From NCBI GenBank assembly GCA_025350325.1, contig JANXYB010000013.1:1-64000 (forward strand): a stretch of DNA of 64,000 nt. Direction: 5' to 3'. Numbering within the stretch: the first letter of the stretch is position 1; each line of letters begins with the position of its first letter. The position numbers and the translations under genes are program-made. Shown here one piece after another: positions 52,319 to 61,989 of this stretch. The notes beneath the pieces are model-generated. The model did no database searches. It saw only the letters and a program-made list of their open reading frames with translations, and was not told the DNA's origin. This DNA comes from Acidobacteriaceae bacterium. GTDB lineage: Bacteria > Acidobacteriota > Terriglobia > Terriglobales > Acidobacteriaceae.

Positions 52319-52942
52319 ATGGCCTTACGCCTCTATGCCGCAACCACCAGCGAGGGCAAGCTGCGCGATTTTCGCACCGCCGCACAAGCATTTTCTGTGG
52401 CTATCGATCCCTTGCCCGCCATCTCCACTATCCCTGCTCCTGAAGAAAACGGGCCCACCTTCGCCGCCAACGCCCAACTCAAGGGCGTCTACTACTCGCG
52501 CTTCGCTCCCGGCGAAATCGTATTAGCCGACGACTCTGGTCTTGAAGTAGACGCGCTTGACGGCGCCCCGGGCGTCCGCTCTGCGCGCTTCGCCGCTGAC
52601 ACGGGCCTGGTTGATTCCCCTGATGCCAACGACAATACCGACATCTGGAACAACATGGTCTTGCTGCAGCGTCTTGCCAGTGTTCCCGCGCCGCGCCGCA
52701 CCGCACGCTATCGCTGCGCTCTGGTAGCCGCCCGCGACGGCCAGCCTCTCCACACCGCGGAGGGCTCCGTCGAAGGCCTGATCCTTGAGGCGCCTCGTGG
52801 TACCGGCGGTTTTGGCTACGATCCGCTCTTTTACCTGTCCGAGCTCAAGCGCACCATGGCAGAAATCGACCTCGAAACAAAACTCTCCCTCAGTCATCGC
52901 GGCCGCGCCTTGGCCGCGCTGCTTCATATCTTGAGATCCTGA
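52319..52942 (+). CDS. rdgB: XTP/dITP pyrophosphatase (RdgB/HAM1)
   Basis: This enzyme hydrolyses dITP, XTP and ITP to the monophosphates so deaminated purines stay out of DNA and RNA. AATTSEGKLRDF matches the nucleotide loop T/SxNxxK (here with E for N). VLADDSGLEVDALDGAPGVRSARF is the metal-binding signature (positions in this gene about 75-95), with RGTGGFGYDPLFY and LSHRGRAL completing the active site. The protein is 207 residues from ATG 52319; 13 more residues could be added from 52280. No clear ribosome binding site is seen. The Asn-to-Glu change in the first motif is unusual. Confidence 0.92.
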   Translation: MALRLYAATTSEGKLRDFRTAAQAFSVAIDPLPAISTIPAPEENGPTFAANAQLKGVYYSRFAPGEIVLADDSGLEVDALDGAPGVRSARFAADTGLVDSPDANDNTDIWNNMVLLQRLASVPAPRRTARYRCALVAARDGQPLHTAEGSVEGLILEAPRGTGGFGYDPLFYLSELKRTMAEIDLETKLSLSHRGRALAALLHILRS

Positions 52943-53105
52943 CTCACTGTTCCCGCCCACATTCATCGCATCGCAACACACCGCCCACTTGCCTTGACGG
53001 TCTTGCCAGCGGAGTCGAATAATGCAATAGACACAATTCGCAAATTCTCTTCTTCGCTTCTCGCGAAGCCGCCTCAATCCAAAGCACTTGAGGAGTCAAT
53101 CGAAC

Positions 53106-53873
53106 ATGGCAACTGTTCAAAATCCCTCGACAACCCCACTACGTCAGGGTGTCCAGCCACTGCGCGCGGGCCAGGGGACAAGCTTTCTATGGCGCAAGCT
53201 TCATTCGCTGCTTGGCATCATCCCCATCGGCGCATTTTTCATTGAGCATCTACTGTCGAACTTCGAGGCTCTCAAAGGACCAGCCGCGTATGGCGCGCAA
53301 GTAAAGTTCCTCAATGCGCTTCCCCTTGTCCGCGTGCTGGAGTGGACATTTATTTTCCTGCCCATCCTCTATCACGGCCTTTACGGCATGTACATCTGGA
53401 TACGCGGCAAATCAAACGTCGTTTATTACCCGTGGGCCGGCAATTGGATGTACGCAGCGCAGCGCTGGACCGGCCTGATCGCTATCCTTTACATCGGCCA
53501 GCACGTCTGGCGGCAGCGTTTCGCGGGCGTCAGCCTGCCGGAAAATCCCGGCGCCGCATTCGCCAAAGTTCAGCACGAACTCGCCAGTCCAATCATGCTT
53601 GCCGTCTACGTCATCGCCATGATCGCCATCTGCTGGCACTTCTCGTACGGCATCTGGCTTTTCGCCGCCAAGTGGGGCATCACGCCCGGCACCATCGCCC
53701 GCCGACGCTTTGGCTATGCCTGTGGCGCCCTCGGCTTTGTGCTGTTGATCATGGGGCTCGCCAGCATCTGGGCATTCATCAGCCCGAAGTATCGCAACGC
53801 ACCTGAGAACGTAACTCCCGTGGTCGCGTATCTTCACTCCACGGCTCCGCCCTACGCTGCTATAGCCGGTTAG
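53106..53873 (+). CDS. sdhC: Succinate dehydrogenase cytochrome b subunit SdhC
   Basis: This is the membrane anchor of complex II, 255 residues with five transmembrane helices, the single-subunit diheme type (B. subtilis / Bacteroides-like). Histidines likely to bind haem lie in KLHSLLG, FFIEHLLSNF, LYHGLYGMYIW, YIGQHVWRQ and CWHFSYG. SPK near the end is charged and cytoplasmic. ATG 53106 has AGGAG 10 nt upstream. sdhA starts 36 bp after it, and the order sdhC-sdhA-sdhB is typical; there is no sdhD gene. Nothing is seen in 52943-53105. Confidence 0.93.
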   Translation: MATVQNPSTTPLRQGVQPLRAGQGTSFLWRKLHSLLGIIPIGAFFIEHLLSNFEALKGPAAYGAQVKFLNALPLVRVLEWTFIFLPILYHGLYGMYIWIRGKSNVVYYPWAGNWMYAAQRWTGLIAILYIGQHVWRQRFAGVSLPENPGAAFAKVQHELASPIMLAVYVIAMIAICWHFSYGIWLFAAKWGITPGTIARRRFGYACGALGFVLLIMGLASIWAFISPKYRNAPENVTPVVAYLHSTAPPYAAIAG

Positions 53874-53909
53874 CAGTTATGCAGTTCTGAGGAAAGGACT
53901 CGATAGATA

Positions 53910-55685
53910 ATGGCAGCACCCAAAATCATTGTGGTTGGCGGAGGACTTGCCGGCCTCGCAGCGGTCATCAAGATCGCCGAGGCAGGCGGCAGCGTTGACC
54001 TTTTCTCGATCGTCCCGGTCAAGCGTTCACATTCGGTTTGCGCGCAGGGCGGCATCAACGCCGCGAAAGATCTCAAAGGTGAGGGTGACACCACCGATAA
54101 GCACTTCGACGACACAATCTATGGTGGCGACTTCCTCGCCAATCAGACCCCCGTTAAAGCCATGTGTGAAGCGGCGCCCGCCATCATCGACTTGCTCGAT
54201 CGCATGGGCGTGCCCTTTAACCGCACTCCAGAGGGCCTGCTCGACTTCCGCCGCTTTGGCGGCACTCTCTACCAGCGCACTGCTTTTGCCGGAGCCACAA
54301 CCGGCCAGCAACTTCTCTACGCCCTCGACGAACAGGTCCGCCGTTACGAAGCCGAAGGCAAAGTCAAAAAGTTCGAGGGCTGGGAATTCCTCTCCGCCGT
54401 AATCGACTCCAAAGGGCAGGCCCGAGGCATCACCGCGCTCGACCTTCGCACCATGGAACTCCGCTCCTTTTCCGCCGACGCCATCATCCTCGCCACCGGT
54501 GGCATCGGCGCGATCTTCGGCAAGAGCACTAACTCGGTCGTCTGCACCGGCTCTGCGCAGTCCGCGCTCTTTCAGCAAGGTGCCTATTACGCCAATGGTG
54601 AATTTATTCAGGTGCACCCTACCTGCATTCCCGGCGAAGATAAACTACGCCTGATGTCTGAATCCGCACGCGGTGAGGGCGGCCGTGTCTGGGTGCCCCG
54701 CAACGCCGGTGAGAAGCGTCCCATCAAGCAAATTCCCGAGTCCGACCGCTTTTATTTCCTTGAAGAGTGGTATCCGAAATACGGCAACCTCGTGCCTCGC
54801 GATGTCGCCACCCGCGCCATTCACAAAGTTGTCTATGAGCTTGGTCTGGGCCTCGATGGACAGCCCATGGTCTATCTCGACCTTACCCACATCGATCGCG
54901 CAACCCTTAATCGCAAGCTCGAAGGCATTCTCGAAATCTACGAGAAATTTGTGGGTGACGATCCGCGCGATGTGCCGATGAAAATCTTCCCCGGCATGCA
55001 CTACACCATGGGCGGCATGTGGGTCGACTTCAACCAGATGACCAACATCCCGGGCATCTTCGCTGCCGGCGAGTGCGAATACCAGTACCACGGCGCTAAT
55101 CGCCTTGGCGCAAACTCCCTCGTCAGTTGCATCTTCGGGGGCTTCCGTTCCGGCCCCATTGCCCTGGCCTACGCCAAGAGCCTGGCCGCAGCAGAAGGGG
55201 ATGGCGGCCACGGTGCAGAGTTGGCTCGTCAGGCCGAGATGAACAAGAGATTGCTCAATAACGAAGGCACTGAGAACCCTTTCAAGCTGTGGCGCGAACT
55301 GGGGGCAACCATGACCGAACACGCCACCGTCATCCGCTACAACAAGGGCCTCAAGCGAGCCGATGAAAAGATCGTTGAATTACTCGACCGTTTTCAGAAG
55401 GTCAACCTCGCGGATCGTACTCAGTGGGCTAACACCAGCTTCGCCTTTGCGCGTCAACTCTACAACATGCTCGAACTTTCACGCGCCGTGGTCCAGGGCG
55501 CGCTTCTCCGCGACGAATCGCGCGGCGCGCACTATAAGCCCGATTTCCCAGAACGCAATGACGAGAAGTTTTTGAAGACTACCAAGGCCAGTTTCACGGG
55601 ATCAATAGAAGGCCCGCGCTTCGAATTCGAAGAAGTAGACACGCAATTCATCAAGCCGCGCGCACGCAGTTACACCGCAAAATAG
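53910..55685 (+). CDS. sdhA: Succinate dehydrogenase flavoprotein SdhA
   Basis: SdhA oxidises succinate to fumarate using covalent FAD. The Rossmann motif VVGGGLAGLAAVIKIAEAGG is at residues 7-26. The FAD-attaching histidine is in KRSHSVCAQGGINAA (about 40). The substrate histidine/arginine pair is in FPGMHYTMGGMWVD and in EYQYHGANRLGANSL. The protein is 591 residues, full length, without export signal. It faces the cytoplasm on the SdhC/SdhB complex. It belongs to the B-type enzyme group, which in some organisms also runs as a fumarate reductase; direction cannot be told from sequence. Confidence 0.96.
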   Translation: MAAPKIIVVGGGLAGLAAVIKIAEAGGSVDLFSIVPVKRSHSVCAQGGINAAKDLKGEGDTTDKHFDDTIYGGDFLANQTPVKAMCEAAPAIIDLLDRMGVPFNRTPEGLLDFRRFGGTLYQRTAFAGATTGQQLLYALDEQVRRYEAEGKVKKFEGWEFLSAVIDSKGQARGITALDLRTMELRSFSADAIILATGGIGAIFGKSTNSVVCTGSAQSALFQQGAYYANGEFIQVHPTCIPGEDKLRLMSESARGEGGRVWVPRNAGEKRPIKQIPESDRFYFLEEWYPKYGNLVPRDVATRAIHKVVYELGLGLDGQPMVYLDLTHIDRATLNRKLEGILEIYEKFVGDDPRDVPMKIFPGMHYTMGGMWVDFNQMTNIPGIFAAGECEYQYHGANRLGANSLVSCIFGGFRSGPIALAYAKSLAAAEGDGGHGAELARQAEMNKRLLNNEGTENPFKLWRELGATMTEHATVIRYNKGLKRADEKIVELLDRFQKVNLADRTQWANTSFAFARQLYNMLELSRAVVQGALLRDESRGAHYKPDFPERNDEKFLKTTKASFTGSIEGPRFEFEEVDTQFIKPRARSYTAK

Positions 55686-55802
55686 CCGCCACGTATTTGT
55701 TTGAGGGGAGGGTTTCGACCCCGCCGAACTGAAGCATAAAAGTATGGGGCGTTAGCACCTGAGAGAACGTCAAACAAGCGCAGACTTTCTACGAAAGGGA
55801 TC

Positions 55803-56552
55803 ATGGCAAACAAAACCGTAGCTTTTGAAATCAAGCGCCAGGCCAGCCCCAACGCCCCATCTGTCTGGGAAAACTTCGAGCTTGAATGGCGTCCAGGCAT
55901 GAATGTCATCTCCGCTATGATGGAGATCGCCGCCAACCCGGTCACTGCCGACGGCCGCGGCACCACGCCTATCACCTACGACTCCAATTGCCTTGAAGAA
56001 ATCTGCGGCTCCTGCGCGATGCGCATCAACGGCAAGGCCCGCATGGCCTGTTCCGCGCTGGTTGACAATCTTGAACAACCCATCAAGGTAGAGCCGCTCT
56101 CGAAGTTCCCTCTCGTGCGCGATCTTCAGGTCGACCGCTCAGTGCTCTTTGAAAACTTGAAGGCGGTCAAAGCCTGGGTCCCCGTCGATGGCACCTATGC
56201 CCTCGGCTCCGGGCCGCGCGTTTTCCCTCAGCAGCAGGAAGCAAATTATCCGCTCTCGAACTGCATCAGTTGTTGCTGCTGCATGGAAGTCTGCCCGCAG
56301 TTCAACGACGTCACGAACTTCGTCGGCGCAGCCACCATCGCGCAGGTCAAGCTGTTCAATAACCACCCGACCGGTAACGTCTTCAAAGAAGATCGCCTGC
56401 GCGCTCTCGCAGGCGATGGTGGCATTCAAGAGTGCGGATTCGCGCAGAACTGCGTGGAGGCCTGCCCCAAGCAGCTTCCGCTCACCGAAGCCATCTCCGA
56501 CATGAGCCGCGACGTCCTCATCCAAAAGGCCAAGGACTTCCTCCGCGGTTAG
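55803..56552 (+). CDS. sdhB: Succinate dehydrogenase iron-sulfur subunit SdhB
   Basis: SdhB carries electrons from SdhA to the quinone site. The [2Fe-2S] cluster binds in CLEEICGSCAMRINGKARMAC (about 62-82). [4Fe-4S] and [3Fe-4S] ligands follow in CISCCCCMEVCPQ and CGFAQNCVEACPK. The protein is 249 residues. In the first ferredoxin motif the usual CxxCGxC is read as four consecutive cysteines (CCCC), an oddity in an otherwise standard subunit. It starts 117 bp after sdhA and is the last gene of the sdhCAB operon. Nothing is seen in 55686-55802 or 56553-56689. Confidence 0.95.
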   Translation: MANKTVAFEIKRQASPNAPSVWENFELEWRPGMNVISAMMEIAANPVTADGRGTTPITYDSNCLEEICGSCAMRINGKARMACSALVDNLEQPIKVEPLSKFPLVRDLQVDRSVLFENLKAVKAWVPVDGTYALGSGPRVFPQQQEANYPLSNCISCCCCMEVCPQFNDVTNFVGAATIAQVKLFNNHPTGNVFKEDRLRALAGDGGIQECGFAQNCVEACPKQLPLTEAISDMSRDVLIQKAKDFLRG

Positions 56553-56689
56553 TGGTGCTCCGTCGTGATCGTGCAACGTTTAGGACCCGGGACGAAAGAG
56601 AATGGAAGGAATGCCTATCGGCATGCTATAAGGTGCGGGCAAAGTGGCGGCAGTCTAAAGGCATGTGAGTTGGTGACGCTGTGAAGGAC

Positions 56690-57646
56690 TCAGTGCACCA
56701 TGCTCTGAAACAGCGATGACTTGAGCAGACTGTTGAAGTCGTTGTCTGATGTCGCGAAGTGAATCGACAACATGCCGCCGCTGGAACTGATGTCGGTCGC
56801 CGACAGCGCTTGCTTTTCCGCTTCGCTGCCGCTCAACTTCTTGTAGAGCACGGCCGCGGTGAGCAACGACGAGACAGTTGCCGCTGCGAAGGTATCTCCG
56901 GTCGCGATGGTCAAATTGAATTTGACGCCATGCTGAAAGTTCATGCCATACCAGGAGGACTCGAGGCGCTTCCGCACGGATTCAAAATCAGTGACAGAGC
57001 CGGCTTCACCCAGCACCTGCTTCATCATGATCTCGGTGCCCTTTTTATCGAGAATGCTCCATAGGGGTTCGTTGTCCACAATATGCATCGCATCCATCAT
57101 CGGCTGGTTCGTCAGCAAACCGGGGCGAAGACCGTCACGCACATTGAGTGCCTGCTTAACCGACTCGGGGCTGCCAAAAACCATGGTTGATGCATCCACG
57201 AAGCACAACACCATTCCCGTCTTCGACAGGGGATACATCTTGTTGATACGTACCAGCTTTGGCACCACCTTTTGCTTGCGAAAGTTCGCCATGATGTCGC
57301 TCACTGGAAACTGCCCCTGTGCAATTCCTACCGTCTCAAGTTGATCGCCGGAAGTTGAGGTGCGATAGAGAGCGAATGCGAGTTGGTCGACGTCGTGATT
57401 GTCGTTGAGGCCCGACTTGCGGAGAGCCTCATCAAATTGCTTAAGGTCGGGCGGCATGACCCTATCGCGCAGTTCCATCGCAGAATTTGAGTTTTGCATG
57501 GCCCGGTAATCGATCACTACCAACTGCTGCACATCGTGAGGTATGGCTGCACGCGCATCGCCGGATAACTGGGCCGCTTGGGCCGAAGAAACTACCATCC
57601 CTAGAAATAAGGCGGAAACTGAAACCTGAACAAAATTTCTCAACAC
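56690..57646 (-). CDS. Secreted hypothetical protein
   Basis: This is a 318-residue protein of no family I recognise. A signal peptide (LRNFVQVSVSALFLGMVVSSAQAA) is followed by an alternating helix/strand body (VQQLVVIDYRAMQNSNSAM, DQLAFALYRTSTSGDQ, MVLCFVDASTMVFGSPESVKQAL, FNLTIATGDTFAAATVSSLLTAAVLYKK). The pattern of two related halves, each with a strand-rich block and a regulatory-looking loop, suggests a duplicated domain. It could be an acidobacterial periplasmic protein. GTG 57646 has GAGGG upstream. It is monocistronic, convergent with sdhB. Confidence 0.8.
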   Translation of the reverse strand: MLRNFVQVSVSALFLGMVVSSAQAAQLSGDARAAIPHDVQQLVVIDYRAMQNSNSAMELRDRVMPPDLKQFDEALRKSGLNDNHDVDQLAFALYRTSTSGDQLETVGIAQGQFPVSDIMANFRKQKVVPKLVRINKMYPLSKTGMVLCFVDASTMVFGSPESVKQALNVRDGLRPGLLTNQPMMDAMHIVDNEPLWSILDKKGTEIMMKQVLGEAGSVTDFESVRKRLESSWYGMNFQHGVKFNLTIATGDTFAAATVSSLLTAAVLYKKLSGSEAEKQALSATDISSSGGMLSIHFATSDNDFNSLLKSSLFQSMVH

Positions 57647-57769
57647 TTCACCCTCAATTTCATGCGCTGCAAGCCAAGAATGGCGCTTATGCTGCTTGTC
57701 ATTTTACTCCGGAAATCATGTGTGTCAGCCACCTCAGCGGTCCAGTGCTATTACCTTGGTGAGTCGCCG

Positions 57770-58693
57770 CTATGGGTTGCCGGGCCACGCCAACGGAGTA
57801 TCCAGCCGCCGCTCAAGGACCTTGGTTTGATCATCGAACCCAATTAACTGACGCATCCACTCGCTGTCGCGCTCACAGGCCGCTTCCGGGACGAGGCCAA
57901 TGATCTCGCTTTCAACCGGAGCCGTTTTATGACGAAGTGCCAGCCTTGAAACGGCACTGTAAACCTGGGAAACAGGAGTGCGCACGAAATCAGTAATGTT
58001 CATTGATAGTTGCGCGCGCCCATGCGCGAGGACGCCCATGGCCTTCACGCCTTTCAAAGTTCCGGAATCGCGAATCTCCCGCGCAATAGCCCGCACCATG
58101 GCCACGTCGGCAGAGTCGAAGTAGACGTTGTATGTAACCAGAAATCTGCGCGCTCCCACGGCGCATGCGCCCGCTGTTGGATGCAGGCCGGGACCGCCCA
58201 GGTCAGGCCTGCGCGCTGCCTCTTTGCGCACCGAATCGCGCAGTCCCTCAAATTGGCCTCTGCGCACGTCTTCAAGGTTCGCGCGGTCAGGGCGAGCTGC
58301 GGCGCTCTCGTAGAAGTACACGGGCAGCCCATACCGCCGCCATATTTCCAAGCCCGCCTGGCGAGCCAGCATGACGCACTGCTCCAGCTTGATATTGACG
58401 ATGGGAACGAAGGGAATGACGTCAGCTGCGCCGATGCGCGGGTGCACACCCTGTTGCGTGGTGAGATCGATGAGTTCTACGGCTTTGCCGACTCCGCGCA
58501 CCGCCGATTCAACTACAGCGCCGGGCTCACCGGCAATCGTTACGACGGAGCGGTTGTGATCGGCGTCCATCGACCAGTCGAGCAGCCGCACCCCATCCAT
58601 CCGCATCGCGGCCACAATCGCTTCAACGCGACGGGCATCCCGCCCCTCTGAGAAATTGGGAACGCACTCGACAACCGCATCTTGATTGGTCAA
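57770..58693 (-). CDS. Glutamate formimidoyltransferase (FtcD-like)
   Basis: This is the formiminotransferase domain alone, 307 residues. It moves the formimino group of formiminoglutamate to tetrahydrofolate at the end of histidine degradation. VVECVPNFSEGRD, the catalytic-histidine region (DADHNRSVVTIAGEP), QGVHPRIGAADVIPFVPI, YGLPVYFYE and PDLGGPGLHPTAGACAVGAR are the family blocks. The cyclodeaminase domain of the fused vertebrate enzyme is absent, as in many bacteria. The start is TTG 58693; no ATG lies near. No other hut gene is in view, so the assignment rests on sequence. Nothing is seen in 57647-57769. Confidence 0.91.
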   Translation of the reverse strand: MTNQDAVVECVPNFSEGRDARRVEAIVAAMRMDGVRLLDWSMDADHNRSVVTIAGEPGAVVESAVRGVGKAVELIDLTTQQGVHPRIGAADVIPFVPIVNIKLEQCVMLARQAGLEIWRRYGLPVYFYESAAARPDRANLEDVRRGQFEGLRDSVRKEAARRPDLGGPGLHPTAGACAVGARRFLVTYNVYFDSADVAMVRAIAREIRDSGTLKGVKAMGVLAHGRAQLSMNITDFVRTPVSQVYSAVSRLALRHKTAPVESEIIGLVPEAACERDSEWMRQLIGFDDQTKVLERRLDTPLAWPGNP

Positions 58694-58742
58694 ATTTCCG
58701 CCTCACTTTGGCGTGAGTCGAGCGAGGCTTGAGAACTCAGCA

Positions 58743-59465
58743 TCATTTCCAAAACGTATAACCCAACTGCACTTGAATGCTGGCGTTCACACCCGGGTTG
58801 CGATCGCCAAGCGAAGCGGACGAGATGTGCACGGCATTCAATCCCAGGTCTATCGACCGTTTCTGGCTGGTGAAATAGTGCATGCCGATTCCGCCTTGCG
58901 GTGAGAAGTTAAAAACCGATGTAGCGCCCGGGATTCCATGCGGAACCAGAATGTCGGGGGGAAATTTATGCGTGGTGTATATCAGTCCACCCGCACCTTG
59001 AAACCACGGTTGCACGTGGCGCGAATGAGTCAAAAAGTTCCAGCGAAAGATTACAGGCGTGAGACTGAAGCCAGTGTACGTGCCTCCGCCCACCCGCTCG
59101 CTGTAGGTTGCTCCGTGGAAGGTGAAAGTCTGCACATGGGCTGCCGGAGTGTACGCCTGCCACAACGGCATTACGTTGACGCCCAATGCAAATTGTCCGC
59201 TCAGGATTCCAGCATGCAGCACCGGTGTGATTGGCTTTACCACCTCCAAGCCGACCGCTAAGAACTTGAAGTGGGAGCGATCTCCCACCCCGGTTCCCCA
59301 GTTAACGAAGGGTCCGTAGGACAGGCTTCGGGCATTGCGCGCCTCCACTATGGGAGATTCCGCGATTTCATGACTATCTTTCGCCGCGCTGGTCGGCGTT
59401 TCAGCAGCACCTAATGTGCCGCAAATCAGAAGCAGCAGAACAAGTTTCGCGATCTGGGTCAACAT
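58743..59465 (-). CDS. PagL-like lipid A 3-O-deacylase, outer membrane
   Basis: This is a 240-residue protein with a signal peptide (MLTQIAKLVLLLLICGTLGAA) and an eight-strand barrel pattern ending in aromatic residues (LGYTFWK). The motif NAVHISSASLGDRNPGVNAS near the C-terminus resembles the PagL active site (H-x-S followed by PN-type residues), so it probably removes the 3-O acyl chain of lipid A. The catalytic glutamate of Pseudomonas PagL is not obvious. It is co-directional with ftcD (50 bp upstream of it) and downstream of yebC; it fits with lpxD elsewhere in the window. Confidence 0.8.
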   Translation of the reverse strand: MLTQIAKLVLLLLICGTLGAAETPTSAAKDSHEIAESPIVEARNARSLSYGPFVNWGTGVGDRSHFKFLAVGLEVVKPITPVLHAGILSGQFALGVNVMPLWQAYTPAAHVQTFTFHGATYSERVGGGTYTGFSLTPVIFRWNFLTHSRHVQPWFQGAGGLIYTTHKFPPDILVPHGIPGATSVFNFSPQGGIGMHYFTSQKRSIDLGLNAVHISSASLGDRNPGVNASIQVQLGYTFWK

Positions 59466-59498
59466 CTTCTCTTTTCGTGTACTGAGTTCTCATCCCGC

Positions 59499-59523
59499 AA
59501 AAAAGCCGCCACAGTAGGGCGGC
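59499..59523 (-). terminator. Terminator of yebC
   Basis: GCCGCC and GGCGGC form a 6-bp stem with a 7-nt loop, followed by six T residues on the minus strand. It lies 25 bp past the yebC stop. Confidence 0.85.
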
Positions 59524-59547
59524 CTCTTTGGATCACAGCAGCCTGTT

Positions 59548-60297
<750 letters not shown>

Positions 60298-60371
60298 GAG
60301 AACCTCAAAGAAATCAGAATGTACGCACGGACCCGCGCTTGACGTTGTGAGTATAGCACTGGCGCTCCGTG

Positions 60372-61790
60372 CTAAGCGCCGTCGTCATCGGTCCGGGATC
60401 GCCTTTTCTTGCCACCGAATGGTCTCACCTTTTTGATCCACGAGTAGTACTTACGGTCTTCGCGCATGGTGTGGGTCGCGACTATATCGTGAATGATGAA
60501 GCCAAACAAAGCGCCAGCAGTGATCTCCTTGTTGCGGTAGCGCGTGGCAAAATCATTGGCGAGCGCCAGCAGGTTGCGGTGGCTTTGCTGGTGCGCCTCG
60601 AATTGAGGGTACGCGATGGCTTCGAGAAACGCCTCTTCGTGCTTGAAGTGCTCTTCTATATGAGTAAGCAGTTGTTCAAATAACGGGCCGACTGCGGCCC
60701 CCTCTGGATCTGAACTCATTGCCGCTAGAATTCGGTTGGCGATTTTGAACTTCTGCTGGTGCTCAGCGTCAATCTGGGGATTTCCACAAGCGTAAACCTT
60801 GCGCCAATGCATCTCAAGGCGGCCCAGACGATCTGGCCGACGTACAGATTCGCGCCGCAAATCATCAAGACTGATGTAGACGCGGTTGCGTCCATCCCGC
60901 TTGGCTTGATACATCGCTGCATCTGCGCGGTCGAGAAGAGAGGAGAAGTTTTCGCCGGCGCGACGCGATGCAACTCCGAGGCTGGTCGTAACTTTGAACC
61001 CACCTGGAAAATCGTGCGCCTCAAGCGCGCTTCGGATCCGTTCGCATACCCGTTTGGCGCCGGATGGGCCGGTGTCGGGCAGTAGGATCAGAAATTCCTC
61101 TCCTCCCCAGCGACCAAACAAATCCATGGTGCGCAAACAACTCCGCGTGATCTCGCCGAACACGCTTAGAACGTGATCCCCGGCGGTATGCCCGTAGTTG
61201 TCGTTTACCGCTTTGAACAGATCGAGATCCGCCATCACCAGCGAAAGTTTGTAACCATGGCGGCCTGAGCGCTGTAATTCCCCATGAGCCCGGTCGTCGA
61301 AACTCAATCGGTTAAGGGCTGTCGTCAAGGAGTCGACGGAAGCCTGCTTCTCGAGCGCATTTTGCAAGAACTTTCGTTCCGTAATGTCGTGAAAACTGGC
61401 GACTAAGAATTCCGGGCTCTCGGTGGATCCGCCTCCTGGACGGCAAGAAACCTCTGCCCAAATGACCTTTCCGTTCGCGGAGAGGAACCGCTTCTCAAAA
61501 ACCAACTGCCCAAAGCTGCAGTTTGTTGCAGTCTTTGTAGGATTGAGCGCGCGGCTATCTCCTTCCGGAACCGACAAATTACCTAGCGATGTTCCAACCA
61601 ATTGGGACTTGGGAATGCCGAACATTTCGGCTAGGTGCCCGTTGACTTCGAAGAATCTTCCATGCTGGTCAACCAGACCGATACCAACGCCGGCAAGTTC
61701 GAACGCCACTCGGAACCGCTCATGCTCACTAAACAACTTACGCTTAGCATTAACGGTTCGAGCTACGTGTCTGCGACGGGTAAGCGGCAT
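60372..61790 (-). CDS. PAS-GGDEF-hemerythrin diguanylate cyclase
   Basis: This is a 472-residue soluble signalling protein in three parts. A PAS domain covers about 20-145 (FELAGVGIGLVDQHGRFFEVN). A GGDEF domain spans about 150-310, with active site GGEEF at 229-233, DLDLFKAVND at 188-197 and an intact inhibitory RxxD site (R220-D223). A bacteriohemerythrin domain covers about 325-455. The di-iron ligands H344, H381, E385, H400, H404, H440 and D445 are all present in the family order. It should make cyclic di-GMP, controlled by oxygen or redox at the iron site. No EAL domain or transmembrane segment is seen. The basic C-terminus is RPFGGKKRRSR. Confidence 0.91.
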   Translation of the reverse strand: MPLTRRRHVARTVNAKRKLFSEHERFRVAFELAGVGIGLVDQHGRFFEVNGHLAEMFGIPKSQLVGTSLGNLSVPEGDSRALNPTKTATNCSFGQLVFEKRFLSANGKVIWAEVSCRPGGGSTESPEFLVASFHDITERKFLQNALEKQASVDSLTTALNRLSFDDRAHGELQRSGRHGYKLSLVMADLDLFKAVNDNYGHTAGDHVLSVFGEITRSCLRTMDLFGRWGGEEFLILLPDTGPSGAKRVCERIRSALEAHDFPGGFKVTTSLGVASRRAGENFSSLLDRADAAMYQAKRDGRNRVYISLDDLRRESVRRPDRLGRLEMHWRKVYACGNPQIDAEHQQKFKIANRILAAMSSDPEGAAVGPLFEQLLTHIEEHFKHEEAFLEAIAYPQFEAHQQSHRNLLALANDFATRYRNKEITAGALFGFIIHDIVATHTMREDRKYYSWIKKVRPFGGKKRRSRTDDDGA

Positions 61791-61820
61791 CCTTCGAATG
61801 ACCTCGACAGTGTCTCCACC

Positions 61821-61847
61821 GAAGCCGATTTCGCGGCGTTCGGCTTC
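61821..61847. promoter_or_regulatory. Inverted repeat upstream of the GGDEF gene
   Basis: GAAGCCGA and TCGGCTTC pair perfectly (8 bp) around 11 nt, 31 bp before the start of the leftward GGDEF gene. It lies after the DUF2076 gene but has no T run, so it is more likely an operator or leader hairpin. The rest of 61791-61989 is featureless. Confidence 0.35.
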
Positions 61848-61989
61848 TCATTAATATGCCCACTCCGCTAACAAACTGTATAGGCATTGAGAGGATTAAG
61901 TTTATCGGTACGCAAAGATCTTTCATGACACGTCTGCCAGTCGGAAACGCAACTTTCGCTGGTGGACTGATTGATTTTTAGCTATGTGA

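Noticed and set aside
54645-55322. 225-codon minus-strand frame opposite sdhA
   Set aside because: It is a shadow of the conserved flavoprotein.
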